DNA from: Anaerolineae bacterium
Lineage (GTDB): Bacteria > Chloroflexota > Anaerolineae > JAFGEY01
Direction of reading: 5' to 3'
DNA: 13,153 bases
NCBI GenBank assembly: GCA_016929205.1
Contig: JAFGJF010000235.1
Location: forward strand, 1 to 13,153
This document shows positions 7,337 to 13,153 of this stretch, piece by piece. The notes under the pieces were generated by a model, which saw only the letters and a program-made list of their open reading frames with translations, had not been told where the DNA came from and searched no databases. Positions within the stretch are counted from its first letter, which is position 1, and each line of letters begins with the position of its first letter. A program made the position numbers and the translations under genes.

Positions 7337-7732
7337 TCACCATCCAAGCAAGGTGCCAACTTTGGCCAACAACGGTGGTCCGAGGACAAGCAGCCCCACG
7401 GCCACTGAGACAATTGCCGTGATCAACACCGCTCCTGCGGCGACATCCTTGGCGACTTTGACCAGAGGATGATAATACGGCGTTGCCGCATCCATTGCTG
7501 CTTCAGCGACCGTGTTAAACATTTCGGCTACCAATACAAAACCAATCGCCAGGCCTAATATCGCCCACTGGATAAAGTCTAGATCGAGGTAAAAGCCAAG
7601 CACGGCCACACTCACTGCCGCGCCAAGATGAATCCGCATGTTTTGCTGCGTCTGGACCGCATGCCGTACCCCGGCAAAAGCGCGATCAAAACTGTGTACA
7701 AGCTTGCGCCATCCACGATATAAACGAGTCAT
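7337..7732 (-). CDS. dgkA: Undecaprenol kinase / diacylglycerol kinase, DgkA family
   Basis: This 131-residue inner-membrane enzyme phosphorylates a lipid alcohol from ATP. In Gram-positive-type members the substrate is usually undecaprenol, recycled as the carrier for peptidoglycan and other envelope polymers. The family signature is EMFNTVAEAAMD (70-81), with Glu70, Asn73, Glu77 and Asp81 as likely catalytic and metal residues. NMRIHL (31-36) and KDVAAGAVL (95-103) are also typical. Three hydrophobic helices (about 36-52, 54-72, 98-118) and the length fit the small DgkA/UdpK group. It starts 4 nt after the ybeY stop; GGAG lies 11 nt upstream of the ATG, inside ybeY. It is the last gene of the RNase D to dgkA unit. 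No clear terminator follows. Undecaprenol rather than diacylglycerol as substrate is an inference from the ybeY-pgpH context. Confidence 0.92.
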   Translation of the reverse strand: MTRLYRGWRKLVHSFDRAFAGVRHAVQTQQNMRIHLGAAVSVAVLGFYLDLDFIQWAILGLAIGFVLVAEMFNTVAEAAMDAATPYYHPLVKVAKDVAAGAVLITAIVSVAVGLLVLGPPLLAKVGTLLGW

Positions 7733-7736
7733 CGTG

Positions 7737-8186
7737 TTATGTTCTCCAAAGAGCCAGAATCATATCTTGTCTGGCCCACATCTGAGCCTGTTCCTCAGCC
7801 GTAGCATGATCATAACCGAGCAGATGTAACACACCGTGGACGATCAATAACCGCAACTCTTCTTGTGTGCTGTGGTTTTGCTCTTGGGCCTGGCTCTGCG
7901 CACGAGGAAACGATATAATCACGTCTCCCAGATAAGGCAATTCGTCCGGAGCATAGATGAATGGCGACTCGGTCTCTTCCTGGGCAAATGACAAAACATC
8001 TGTTGGTGCGTCAATCTTGCGAAACTGCACATTAAGTGACTGAATCTCGGCATCGTCGGTCAAAACAATGCTCACATCCGCTTCAGTTGAAACAGATTCG
8101 TGTTCGAGCACGGCACGCACAACTTGCTCAACAAACTCAACTTGTACCTGGCCCCTGATCTGGGGACGAATCAGAACCTGTATCAT
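7737..8186 (-). CDS. ybeY: Endoribonuclease YbeY (16S rRNA 3'-end maturation)
   Basis: This protein of 149 residues has the UPF0054 zinc motif HGVLHLLGYDH (117-127), with three histidines (117, 121, 127) as metal ligands. It also has the conserved FRKIDAPTDVLSF (55-67), including the conserved Arg56. YbeY is a metal-dependent single-strand endoribonuclease needed for 16S rRNA 3' processing and ribosome quality control. The ATG at 8184-8186 is chosen because it gives an N-terminus like other family members and has purine-rich AAGAG upstream, with GGAGG further away. A GTG at 8205-8207 would add seven residues but lacks a good ribosome binding site. Even with the shorter form the gene overlaps the end of pgpH by 50 nt. 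It is followed after 4 nt by dgkA, an order shared with Firmicutes. Confidence 0.93.
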   Translation of the reverse strand: MIQVLIRPQIRGQVQVEFVEQVVRAVLEHESVSTEADVSIVLTDDAEIQSLNVQFRKIDAPTDVLSFAQEETESPFIYAPDELPYLGDVIISFPRAQSQAQEQNHSTQEELRLLIVHGVLHLLGYDHATAEEQAQMWARQDMILALWRT

Positions 8187-10266
8187 TTTGCTCTTTAGCG
8201 CCTCCACTTTCTGTGTTTGGATAGCTGATGCGCGGATGGAATACGCCCTGCAATGTGTCGATAAAAGAAAGGGTGATGATTTCGATCTCTCGCAAGGTTA
8301 GCGGCACGTTGTTCAACTGCTCGCTCGCTATCTTGTTCGAAATGAGCTTTCGGATCAACTTTTCAAGCTCTTGGGCATTTTCGGGATGAACGCTGCGCAC
8401 CGCGGCTTCGCATGTATCCGCCAGCATGACGATCGCTGTTTCCTTACTTTGCGGTCGCGGTCCCACATGGCGATAGTCTTCGTCATTCACATTCTCCTCG
8501 CCGTACTCTTGAACCGCTTTATGATAAAAATAGGAAATCTTGGCCGTACCGTGATGTTCTGAGATAAAAGCCTGCAGGACGCGGGGCAAACGATGCTTTC
8601 GAGCCAACTCTAGCCCTTCCACGGTATGGCTGCGAACAATTTGTGCGCTCGTTTGTGCATCGAGCAAATCGTGTGGGTTGGAGCGATCCATCTGATTTTC
8701 AGTAAAGAAATAAGGGCGCATCGTCTTGCCAATATCGTGATAAAACGCCCCTACGCGCGCCAATAGGGCATCGGCGCCAATCGCTTCAGCAGCCTGTTCG
8801 GCCATATTACCGACCATGATGCTGTGGTGATACGTTCCAGGTGCTTTTAGCAACAGATCGCGCATTAACGGGTGCGTCGGACGCGCCAAATCCATCAACT
8901 GCAACGATGTCGTGATCTGAAAAACGATGCCTAACAGATAATAACCACCAAAAGTCAGAATAGCTGTCAAACCGCCGTTGATGATACCTGCCAGGGCTAA
9001 CTGCCCAAATTTCAGGGTATCAAACTCACCCTCAAGCAGCAAAAACGTGAGGCTAGTAAACACGTTGCCAAGTGTCACAAAGCCACCGGCCCAGACAAAG
9101 GTATTGATACGGCGTACGCGCCGCGTCGCAAAGATCCCGACCAGGCCCCCAACCAAATGGTACCACAACAAATCCAGCCGATCCTGGACCATGTATCCTA
9201 CCAGCAAGCAGATGATCAGATGTGTCACCAGACCAACGCGGACGTTCAACAACACGGTCACCAGCATGGCCAACGTGCCAAGCGGCACAACAAAAGGTTG
9301 AAAAGTAGGCAGCCCAACGCCCCACTTGGCCAAAAAAACAAACAACAGCAGCAACAGCAGCAATAGCAGCAAGTGCTCGGTTTGATCTCGAATGCGTGGC
9401 TCATTGTAGGCAATATACACTGTCATCGCGATCGACAGTGAACAAGAAAACAAAACTGCGCCGCTCACTGCAAACCAGTTCTGACTTGGGTTCCGCAACC
9501 CCAACGCGTCCAGGACCTCAATATCTTCTGCCGTAACGATCTCACCGCTGCGAACAATCATCTCGTTTTCTGCCAAACTGCGGATCACAGGCTGGACACC
9601 ATCCATCGCCGCTTGTCGAGCCAACTCTGTTTTTTCGGGGTTAAAAGTGCGGTTCGCTTTCACCAAGGCGCTGGCAATCTCGTCGACAATGGCAGTTTGC
9701 TGTTCTGTCAATTGAAAGTCTATCAACATGCGCACCTCACGGCGGCGCGCATCTTCTTGACCGGTCTTGATCTCGCGACGCATGATCTCGTCGAGAACCT
9801 GGCGCGTCTCCAATTGCACGCTCTGCCAATCTGCTTCGGCCAGAGAAAGCGTATCGCTGATAACCTGTGAAGACAGCTTGACCAAGTCGATCTGTTCAAG
9901 ACAGTATTGGCGATAGTCCGGCGTAGCGTAAACATCGGCGCGGACAGAATCGATAAAGGATAGAATCTGCAGCGCAAGACTCACCTGCTCGCGACCAATC
10001 TGACGGTCGAGTGGATCGTAAACCGGCAACACTGCGGATGAAACGAGATTGCGCTCGATCTCAGTCTGGACCGCGCTTCTAAACTCAATTGGATACGGCG
10101 CGACGATATCTTCGCTCGCGGCCTGTCCTTCTTGAAGGGTAACTTGGGGGGATAACAAAAGATCGGAAGACAAGATAAACGCGATACCAAGCGCGGACAA
10201 AAGGCCAAAGAGCAAGATTTGTACGTTACGCCGAATATTTGATTGCGCTCTTTGCTTTGACAACAA
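8137..10266 (-). CDS. pgpH: PgpH-type membrane HD phosphodiesterase (c-di-AMP hydrolase)
   Basis: This 709-residue protein has an N-terminal membrane helix (about 14-33), an extracytoplasmic 7TMR-HDED-like region (about 40-260), a block of seven or so membrane helices (265-450) and a cytoplasmic HD domain (about 465-675). HD residues visible are the His pair in GTYHHS (477-482), FYHDIGK (508-514), the His pair in EHHGT (570-574) and Asp617 in LADTCEA. PgpH proteins cut c-di-AMP to pApA and so affect osmotic, wall and stress physiology. A run of ten leucines (299-308) lies in a membrane helix. The tail after residue 682 is Gly/Ser/Asp-rich and its last codons overlap ybeY. The start is TTG at 10264-10266; a second TTG follows directly and is slightly better spaced from AGGGGG. 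The gene follows yqeY by 99 nt and is coupled to ybeY. Family call is strong; c-di-AMP activity is inferred from the family. Confidence 0.92.
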   Translation of the reverse strand: MLSKQRAQSNIRRNVQILLFGLLSALGIAFILSSDLLLSPQVTLQEGQAASEDIVAPYPIEFRSAVQTEIERNLVSSAVLPVYDPLDRQIGREQVSLALQILSFIDSVRADVYATPDYRQYCLEQIDLVKLSSQVISDTLSLAEADWQSVQLETRQVLDEIMRREIKTGQEDARRREVRMLIDFQLTEQQTAIVDEIASALVKANRTFNPEKTELARQAAMDGVQPVIRSLAENEMIVRSGEIVTAEDIEVLDALGLRNPSQNWFAVSGAVLFSCSLSIAMTVYIAYNEPRIRDQTEHLLLLLLLLLLFVFLAKWGVGLPTFQPFVVPLGTLAMLVTVLLNVRVGLVTHLIICLLVGYMVQDRLDLLWYHLVGGLVGIFATRRVRRINTFVWAGGFVTLGNVFTSLTFLLLEGEFDTLKFGQLALAGIINGGLTAILTFGGYYLLGIVFQITTSLQLMDLARPTHPLMRDLLLKAPGTYHHSIMVGNMAEQAAEAIGADALLARVGAFYHDIGKTMRPYFFTENQMDRSNPHDLLDAQTSAQIVRSHTVEGLELARKHRLPRVLQAFISEHHGTAKISYFYHKAVQEYGEENVNDEDYRHVGPRPQSKETAIVMLADTCEAAVRSVHPENAQELEKLIRKLISNKIASEQLNNVPLTLREIEIITLSFIDTLQGVFHPRISYPNTESGGAKEQNDTGSDSSPDQGPGTS

Positions 10267-10312
10267 ACGCCCCCTTGCAACCTTGCCAGGCTGTTTATTG
10301 TTGACACGAATC

Positions 10313-10330
10313 TTGCAGCCGCTGCTGCAA
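10313..10330 (-). other. Short hairpin in the yqeY-pgpH gap
   Basis: A perfect 7-bp inverted repeat, TTGCAGC and GCTGCAA on the minus strand, flanks a 4-nt loop (AGCG). It is not followed by a T-run, so it is not a classical terminator. It might slow 3' exonucleases or partly separate expression of yqeY and pgpH. No promoter is obvious in this 99-nt gap. Confidence 0.35.
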
Positions 10331-10365
10331 CAATCCTTGCACCATGGGTACAGCCATCTATGCAG

Positions 10366-10812
10366 CTACTGCTGTAACATTTCCTTTACAACCTGGCTGA
10401 CCATACGCCCATCCGCGCGCCCCTCTACACGGGACATCAACACGCGCATCACCTGTCCCATTTGTTTTGGGCTGGACGCTCCGATCTCAGCGATCGCTTC
10501 ACGCGCGATAGAGGCAACCTCATCGCGGCTCATCATTGCCGGCAAATACCGTTCCAAGATCTGGATTTCGGTCTCAGCCTCCGCAACCAGGTCGTCTCGA
10601 CCGCCCTTTTTATACTCGACAATGGCATCTTGACATTGCCTGACTTGTTTTTGTAATACCGCGATCATTTCTTCTTCTGCCAAATCTGCATTTTTGGCGA
10701 CCCGCGCGTTTTTCAGCTCAGCGAGAGCCATTCGAATGGCTCGTTTCGCGTCAGTGTCTTTGGTACGCATCGCGTTTTTCAAATCGGCCATCAACTCTTC
10801 TTGAACACCCAT
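10366..10812 (-). CDS. yqeY: GatB/YqeY-domain protein
   Basis: This helical protein of 148 residues has the full YqeY pattern. Near the N-terminus are EELMADLKNAMRTKD and an Arg/Lys-rich helix. In the middle is ILERYLP, preceded by an Asp/Glu-rich helix. The C-terminus carries KQMGQVMRVLMSRVEGRADG, which contains the conserved GxxM and G.aDG elements. The YqeY fold matches the tRNA-contacting tail domain of the amidotransferase GatB, and free-standing members are thought to bind tRNA or modulate aminoacyl-tRNA metabolism. The precise role is unproven. The ATG at 10810-10812 is preferred because GGAG lies 7 nt upstream; a GTG directly before it (10813-10815) would be too close to that site. 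It follows the RNase D stop by 18 nt and is in the same operon. In Bacillus yqeY also lies close to the phoH-pgpH-ybeY region. Confidence 0.9.
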   Translation of the reverse strand: MGVQEELMADLKNAMRTKDTDAKRAIRMALAELKNARVAKNADLAEEEMIAVLQKQVRQCQDAIVEYKKGGRDDLVAEAETEIQILERYLPAMMSRDEVASIAREAIAEIGASSPKQMGQVMRVLMSRVEGRADGRMVSQVVKEMLQQ

Positions 10813-10830
10813 CACTTTACTCCATACATT

Positions 10831-11976
10831 CTACTGCTGACGACGCAACAGGGCAACGATCTCTTGGCCATACTCCCGACGCTCCCAAACGCCGAGTACA
10901 TCAATCGCATCCAATTTTCTCAATGAAACAGGATTTTTCCTGGCCAATTGATAAAGCGTGTGATTGGAGAGAATCACATCAGGTTCAACGCCCCTGGCTT
11001 CAGAACGCGCTTTACGCCATGAACGCAGCGCTTCATAACGCTGTTCGGCAGCCTGGCTTAAACGTTCATTGTGGTTTTTCGCTGGTTTTTTAGGTGGCGG
11101 ATTCTTGCTCGCTTGATCAATTTCTGCTAACAGACGTTTGCGGTTATTGGCAGACAAACGTCGCGGGATGCCTTTTATCCTACTCAAAGCATCCAGCGTT
11201 CCGGGGCGCTGTTCACTGAGCGTCACCAATACGTTATCGTTCAAGATTTTGAACGACGGTTGATCCAGCGATCTTGCACGCCGGTCGCGATAAACATACA
11301 GCGCACGCAATACGGCCAACCCGACATCGTCCAGGTCACGTGCGCCTTTGATCCGCCAGAAGCCGTTGGGATCGAATTCTTTGCCATTCCACCGGCTTGC
11401 CGAAACGCGCGCAAAAGCTGCCCGCGCTTCCTCAACTCGCTGTTGCGCAGTGAGCTCGCCGAGCAGCACGTTGCGCAGTGGGATCAGAAAATGCGTATCC
11501 AACTGAGCGTATGCCAATTGTTCTGGAGACAAAGGTCGCTTTCCCCAATTCGTGCGCTGCATCCGTTTGTCGGTCACGATGCCAAAATGTTCCTTTAGCA
11601 GATTGCCCAGACCATAGTGTCGCCAACCAACGATGCGGCTGGCGATCATGGTATCAAACACATTTTCAAACAGGAACCCATAATCCCGGTGTAACACCAT
11701 GACGTCGTATTCGGCGGCATGAAACACTTTTTCGATGTTCGCATTGCCAAAAAGCTCGGTCAAAGCGGTCAAGTCTTTTATCGCCAGGGGATCGAGCACA
11801 TAATCCTGGCCTGGTACCGAGAACTGGATCAGGCACACGCGCTCGGTATAAGCATACAAGCTGTTCGACTCTGTGTCAACAGCGACGATTGGCTCGCGCA
11901 CGAGACGCGCCATTAACGCGTCAAGCATATCGGTTGTGTTCACCAAAACCATGGTTGGTAAATTCTTTATAGCCAT
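10831..11976 (-). CDS. rnd: Ribonuclease D-like 3'-5' exoribonuclease with two HRDC domains
   Basis: This protein of 381 residues has a DEDDy exonuclease domain (about 10-190). Its catalytic residues are visible: Asp34 and Glu36 in VDTESNSLYAY, Asp91 in HAAEYDVMVL, and Tyr156/Asp160 in YAQLDTHFL. Two HRDC helical domains follow (about 214-289 and 309-379), separated by a Lys/Pro-rich linker (PPPKKP). RNase D trims 3' ends of tRNA precursors and other small structured RNAs. The ATG at 11974-11976 is chosen: homologues begin shortly before the LVxTT strand, and a longer frame from TTG at 12067-12069 would start next to the glgX promoter and run through this gene's own -10 box. Other in-frame ATGs are 11983 and 11952. 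The chosen ATG is only 7 nt from the -10 box, implying a leaderless transcript. First gene of the rnd-yqeY-pgpH-ybeY-dgkA unit. Confidence 0.9.
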   Translation of the reverse strand: MAIKNLPTMVLVNTTDMLDALMARLVREPIVAVDTESNSLYAYTERVCLIQFSVPGQDYVLDPLAIKDLTALTELFGNANIEKVFHAAEYDVMVLHRDYGFLFENVFDTMIASRIVGWRHYGLGNLLKEHFGIVTDKRMQRTNWGKRPLSPEQLAYAQLDTHFLIPLRNVLLGELTAQQRVEEARAAFARVSASRWNGKEFDPNGFWRIKGARDLDDVGLAVLRALYVYRDRRARSLDQPSFKILNDNVLVTLSEQRPGTLDALSRIKGIPRRLSANNRKRLLAEIDQASKNPPPKKPAKNHNERLSQAAEQRYEALRSWRKARSEARGVEPDVILSNHTLYQLARKNPVSLRKLDAIDVLGVWERREYGQEIVALLRRQQ

Positions 11977-11983
11977 AGGGGCC

Positions 11984-11992
11984 ATTATATCA
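11984..11992 (-). promoter_or_regulatory. Extended -10 promoter of the rnd operon
   Basis: The minus strand reads TGATATAAT: a perfect TATAAT (11984-11989) with the TG extension one base upstream (11991-11992). The -35 region is poor (TTTCCC at a 17-nt spacing). An extended -10 element often compensates for that. The distance to the ATG at 11976 leaves almost no 5' leader. Confidence 0.65.
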
Positions 11993-12039
11993 TAGTTTTG
12001 ATGATTGGGAAAAGACTTGTACAGTAGGCCAGTCGCATC

Positions 12040-12066
12040 AAAAAACCCCGACCTTGCGTACTCGGG
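12040..12066 (-). terminator. Weak terminator-like hairpin upstream of rnd, minus-strand sense
   Basis: On the minus strand CCCGA and TCGGG form a 5-bp stem with a 10-nt loop, followed by G and six T. It points toward rnd but no minus-strand gene lies upstream in the window. If real, it would stop antisense transcripts from the glgX side from entering the rnd operon. The stem is short, so it may be chance. Confidence 0.3.
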
Positions 12067-12070
12067 CAAA

Positions 12071-12099
12071 TTGTCTCAAAATCCGCACCGTGTTACAAT
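12071..12099 (+). promoter_or_regulatory. Sigma-70-type promoter of glgX
   Basis: TTGTCT (12071-12076) and TACAAT (12094-12099) are separated by exactly 17 nt. Transcription should start near 12106, leaving a leader of about 28 nt with GAGAGG placed 7 nt before the glgX ATG. Confidence 0.65.
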
Positions 12100-12133
12100 A
12101 AGGGCAAACCGTTTTTTTCAGAGAGGCCACAAC

Positions 12134-13153
12134 ATGCATCCAAAGCTAGACACCCGGCCGGGATGCCCCTATCCGCTTGGGGCAACCGTCACACAAGATG
12201 GCGTCAACTTTGCTCTCTTTACCAAGAACGCCACGTCTGTCGAATTACTGCTGTTCGATCAATTTGGCGACCCCTTTCCGCGTCACGTTCTGAAATTGGA
12301 TCCCGCCCAAAACCGTACGTTCTATTATTGGCACATCCTGGTCAAAGGGATTGGTCCCGGGCAAATCTATGGCTATCGAGTAGACGGTCCATATATCCCG
12401 GAGCAGGGACATCGTTTTCACCCTGACAAAGTGCTGCTCGATCCTTACGCACAAGAGATCGTCTATGGCGAGAATTGGTCCCGCGAACAGGCAAAGGGGT
12501 TTGGCAACAATTGTGCCAGCGCCATGAAATGTGTTGTCGTTGACCTCAACGATTACGATTGGGAAGACGACAAGCCGCTACAAAAGCCGCTCGGTGAAGC
12601 CGTTATCTATGAGATGCACGTCGGTGGTTTCACCCGGCATCCTTCATCCGGGGTTGCCGTCCCTGGCACCTTTGGCGCTGTCATCGAAAAAATCCCGTAT
12701 CTGAAATCGCTCGGGATCACGGCCATCGAGTTATTGCCCGTACAGCAGTTTGATGAACAGGACGTCAACAAAACGATCTCGCCGGATATGAACCCCCTCA
12801 GAAATTATTGGGGTTATAATCCGGTCAGCTTTTTTGCCCCTCACCGCGGCTATTACGTGCCTGGAGATCGTATGTCGCCGATCAACCAATTCAGGGATAT
12901 GGTCAAAGCCTTGCACAAGGCCGGCATCGAAGTCATCCTGGACGTGGTATTTAACCACACGGCCGAAAGCGACCACGAGGGCCCAACAATCTGCTACCGA
13001 GGGTTGGAGAACAGGGCCTACTATTTGCTCGATCGGGCCAATCGCAGCCATTACCTGAACTATACCGGGTGTGGCAACACCGTGAACGGCAATCATTCTA
13101 TTGTCCGTCGCCTGATCATCGACGCCTTACACTATTGGGTACACGAGATGCAC
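12134..13153 (+). CDS. glgX: GlgX-type glycogen debranching enzyme (GH13), N-terminal 340 codons
   Basis: This is the only plus-strand gene; it is open to the right edge and lacks its C-terminal half. The N-terminal CBM48-like domain (about 8-130) includes PGCPYPLGATVTQDGVNFAL and YGYRVDGPY. The GH13 barrel follows from YEMHVGGFT (159-167), then IELLPVQQFDE. NYWGYNP (224-230) and conserved region I, DVVFNHT (270-276), are typical of GlgX and isoamylase. These enzymes cut alpha-1,6 branches of glycogen or limit dextrins in the cytosol. The catalytic nucleophile Asp and acid Glu (regions II and III) lie beyond the window, so activity cannot be confirmed. The ATG at 12134-12136 has GAGAGG 7 nt upstream and a promoter at 12071-12099. 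It is transcribed divergently from rnd. An isoamylase or another GH13_11 member is the main alternative. Confidence 0.9.
   Translation, partial: MHPKLDTRPGCPYPLGATVTQDGVNFALFTKNATSVELLLFDQFGDPFPRHVLKLDPAQNRTFYYWHILVKGIGPGQIYGYRVDGPYIPEQGHRFHPDKVLLDPYAQEIVYGENWSREQAKGFGNNCASAMKCVVVDLNDYDWEDDKPLQKPLGEAVIYEMHVGGFTRHPSSGVAVPGTFGAVIEKIPYLKSLGITAIELLPVQQFDEQDVNKTISPDMNPLRNYWGYNPVSFFAPHRGYYVPGDRMSPINQFRDMVKALHKAGIEVILDVVFNHTAESDHEGPTICYRGLENRAYYLLDRANRSHYLNYTGCGNTVNGNHSIVRRLIIDALHYWVHEMH

Noticed and set aside
11977..12069. Upstream extension of RNase D to a TTG at 12067-12069
   Set aside because: It would cover the gene's own -10 box, starts next to the glgX -35 box, lacks a ribosome binding site and adds 31 residues not typical of the family.
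1..13153. Mobile elements, tRNA/rRNA genes, CRISPR repeats
   Set aside because: No transposase-like frame, terminal repeats, tRNA cloverleaf or regularly spaced repeats were found by eye on either strand.

Overview
The window looks like part of a bacterial chromosome from the Chloroflexota (Anaerolineae/Caldilineae-like). This is inferred from gene content only: RsbR-type STAS proteins with membrane domains, chained GAF domains, a CHAT protein, a Gram-positive style pgpH-ybeY-dgkA cluster, and many GTG/TTG starts. No RNA gene, mobile element, CRISPR array or long repeat was seen. Almost everything lies on the minus strand; only the last gene (glgX) is on the plus strand.

Region 1 (about 7305 down to 1, minus strand) is one tightly packed transcription unit, read in this order: membrane-STAS protein A, a soluble four-GAF sensor, membrane-STAS protein B, membrane-STAS protein C, a CHAT-domain peptidase-like protein, and rtcB (cut by the window edge). 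It starts at a good sigma-70-type promoter (-35 at 7300-7305, -10 at 7277-7282). A perfect inverted repeat with 10-bp arms sits just downstream of the inferred transcription start. Three genes are joined by overlaps or near-overlaps. The three STAS proteins are paralogues (about six membrane helices, a coiled coil, an RsbR-like STAS domain) and resemble membrane-anchored stressosome subunits. None of them keeps the usual phospho-acceptor threonine: the position is Ser, Glu and Lys in A, B and C. No RsbT-like kinase, PP2C phosphatase or sigma factor is present. The natural reading is a sensory membrane complex (STAS proteins plus GAF sensor) feeding a CHAT peptidase and an RNA ligase. This is the best candidate for an undescribed system here; the functional link is inference.

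Region 2 (11976 down to 7337, minus strand) is a housekeeping RNA and envelope operon: RNase D with two HRDC domains, a GatB/YqeY-family protein, PgpH (membrane HD-domain c-di-AMP phosphodiesterase), YbeY (16S rRNA 3'-end maturation endoribonuclease) and DgkA (undecaprenol/diacylglycerol kinase). Firmicutes carry a similar pgpH-ybeY-dgkA core, usually with phoH upstream; phoH is absent here. An extended -10 promoter lies so close to the best RNase D start that the mRNA is probably leaderless.

Region 3 (12071-13153, plus strand) is a divergently transcribed glgX-type glycogen debranching enzyme, running off the right edge, with its own -35/-10 promoter and a good ribosome binding site.
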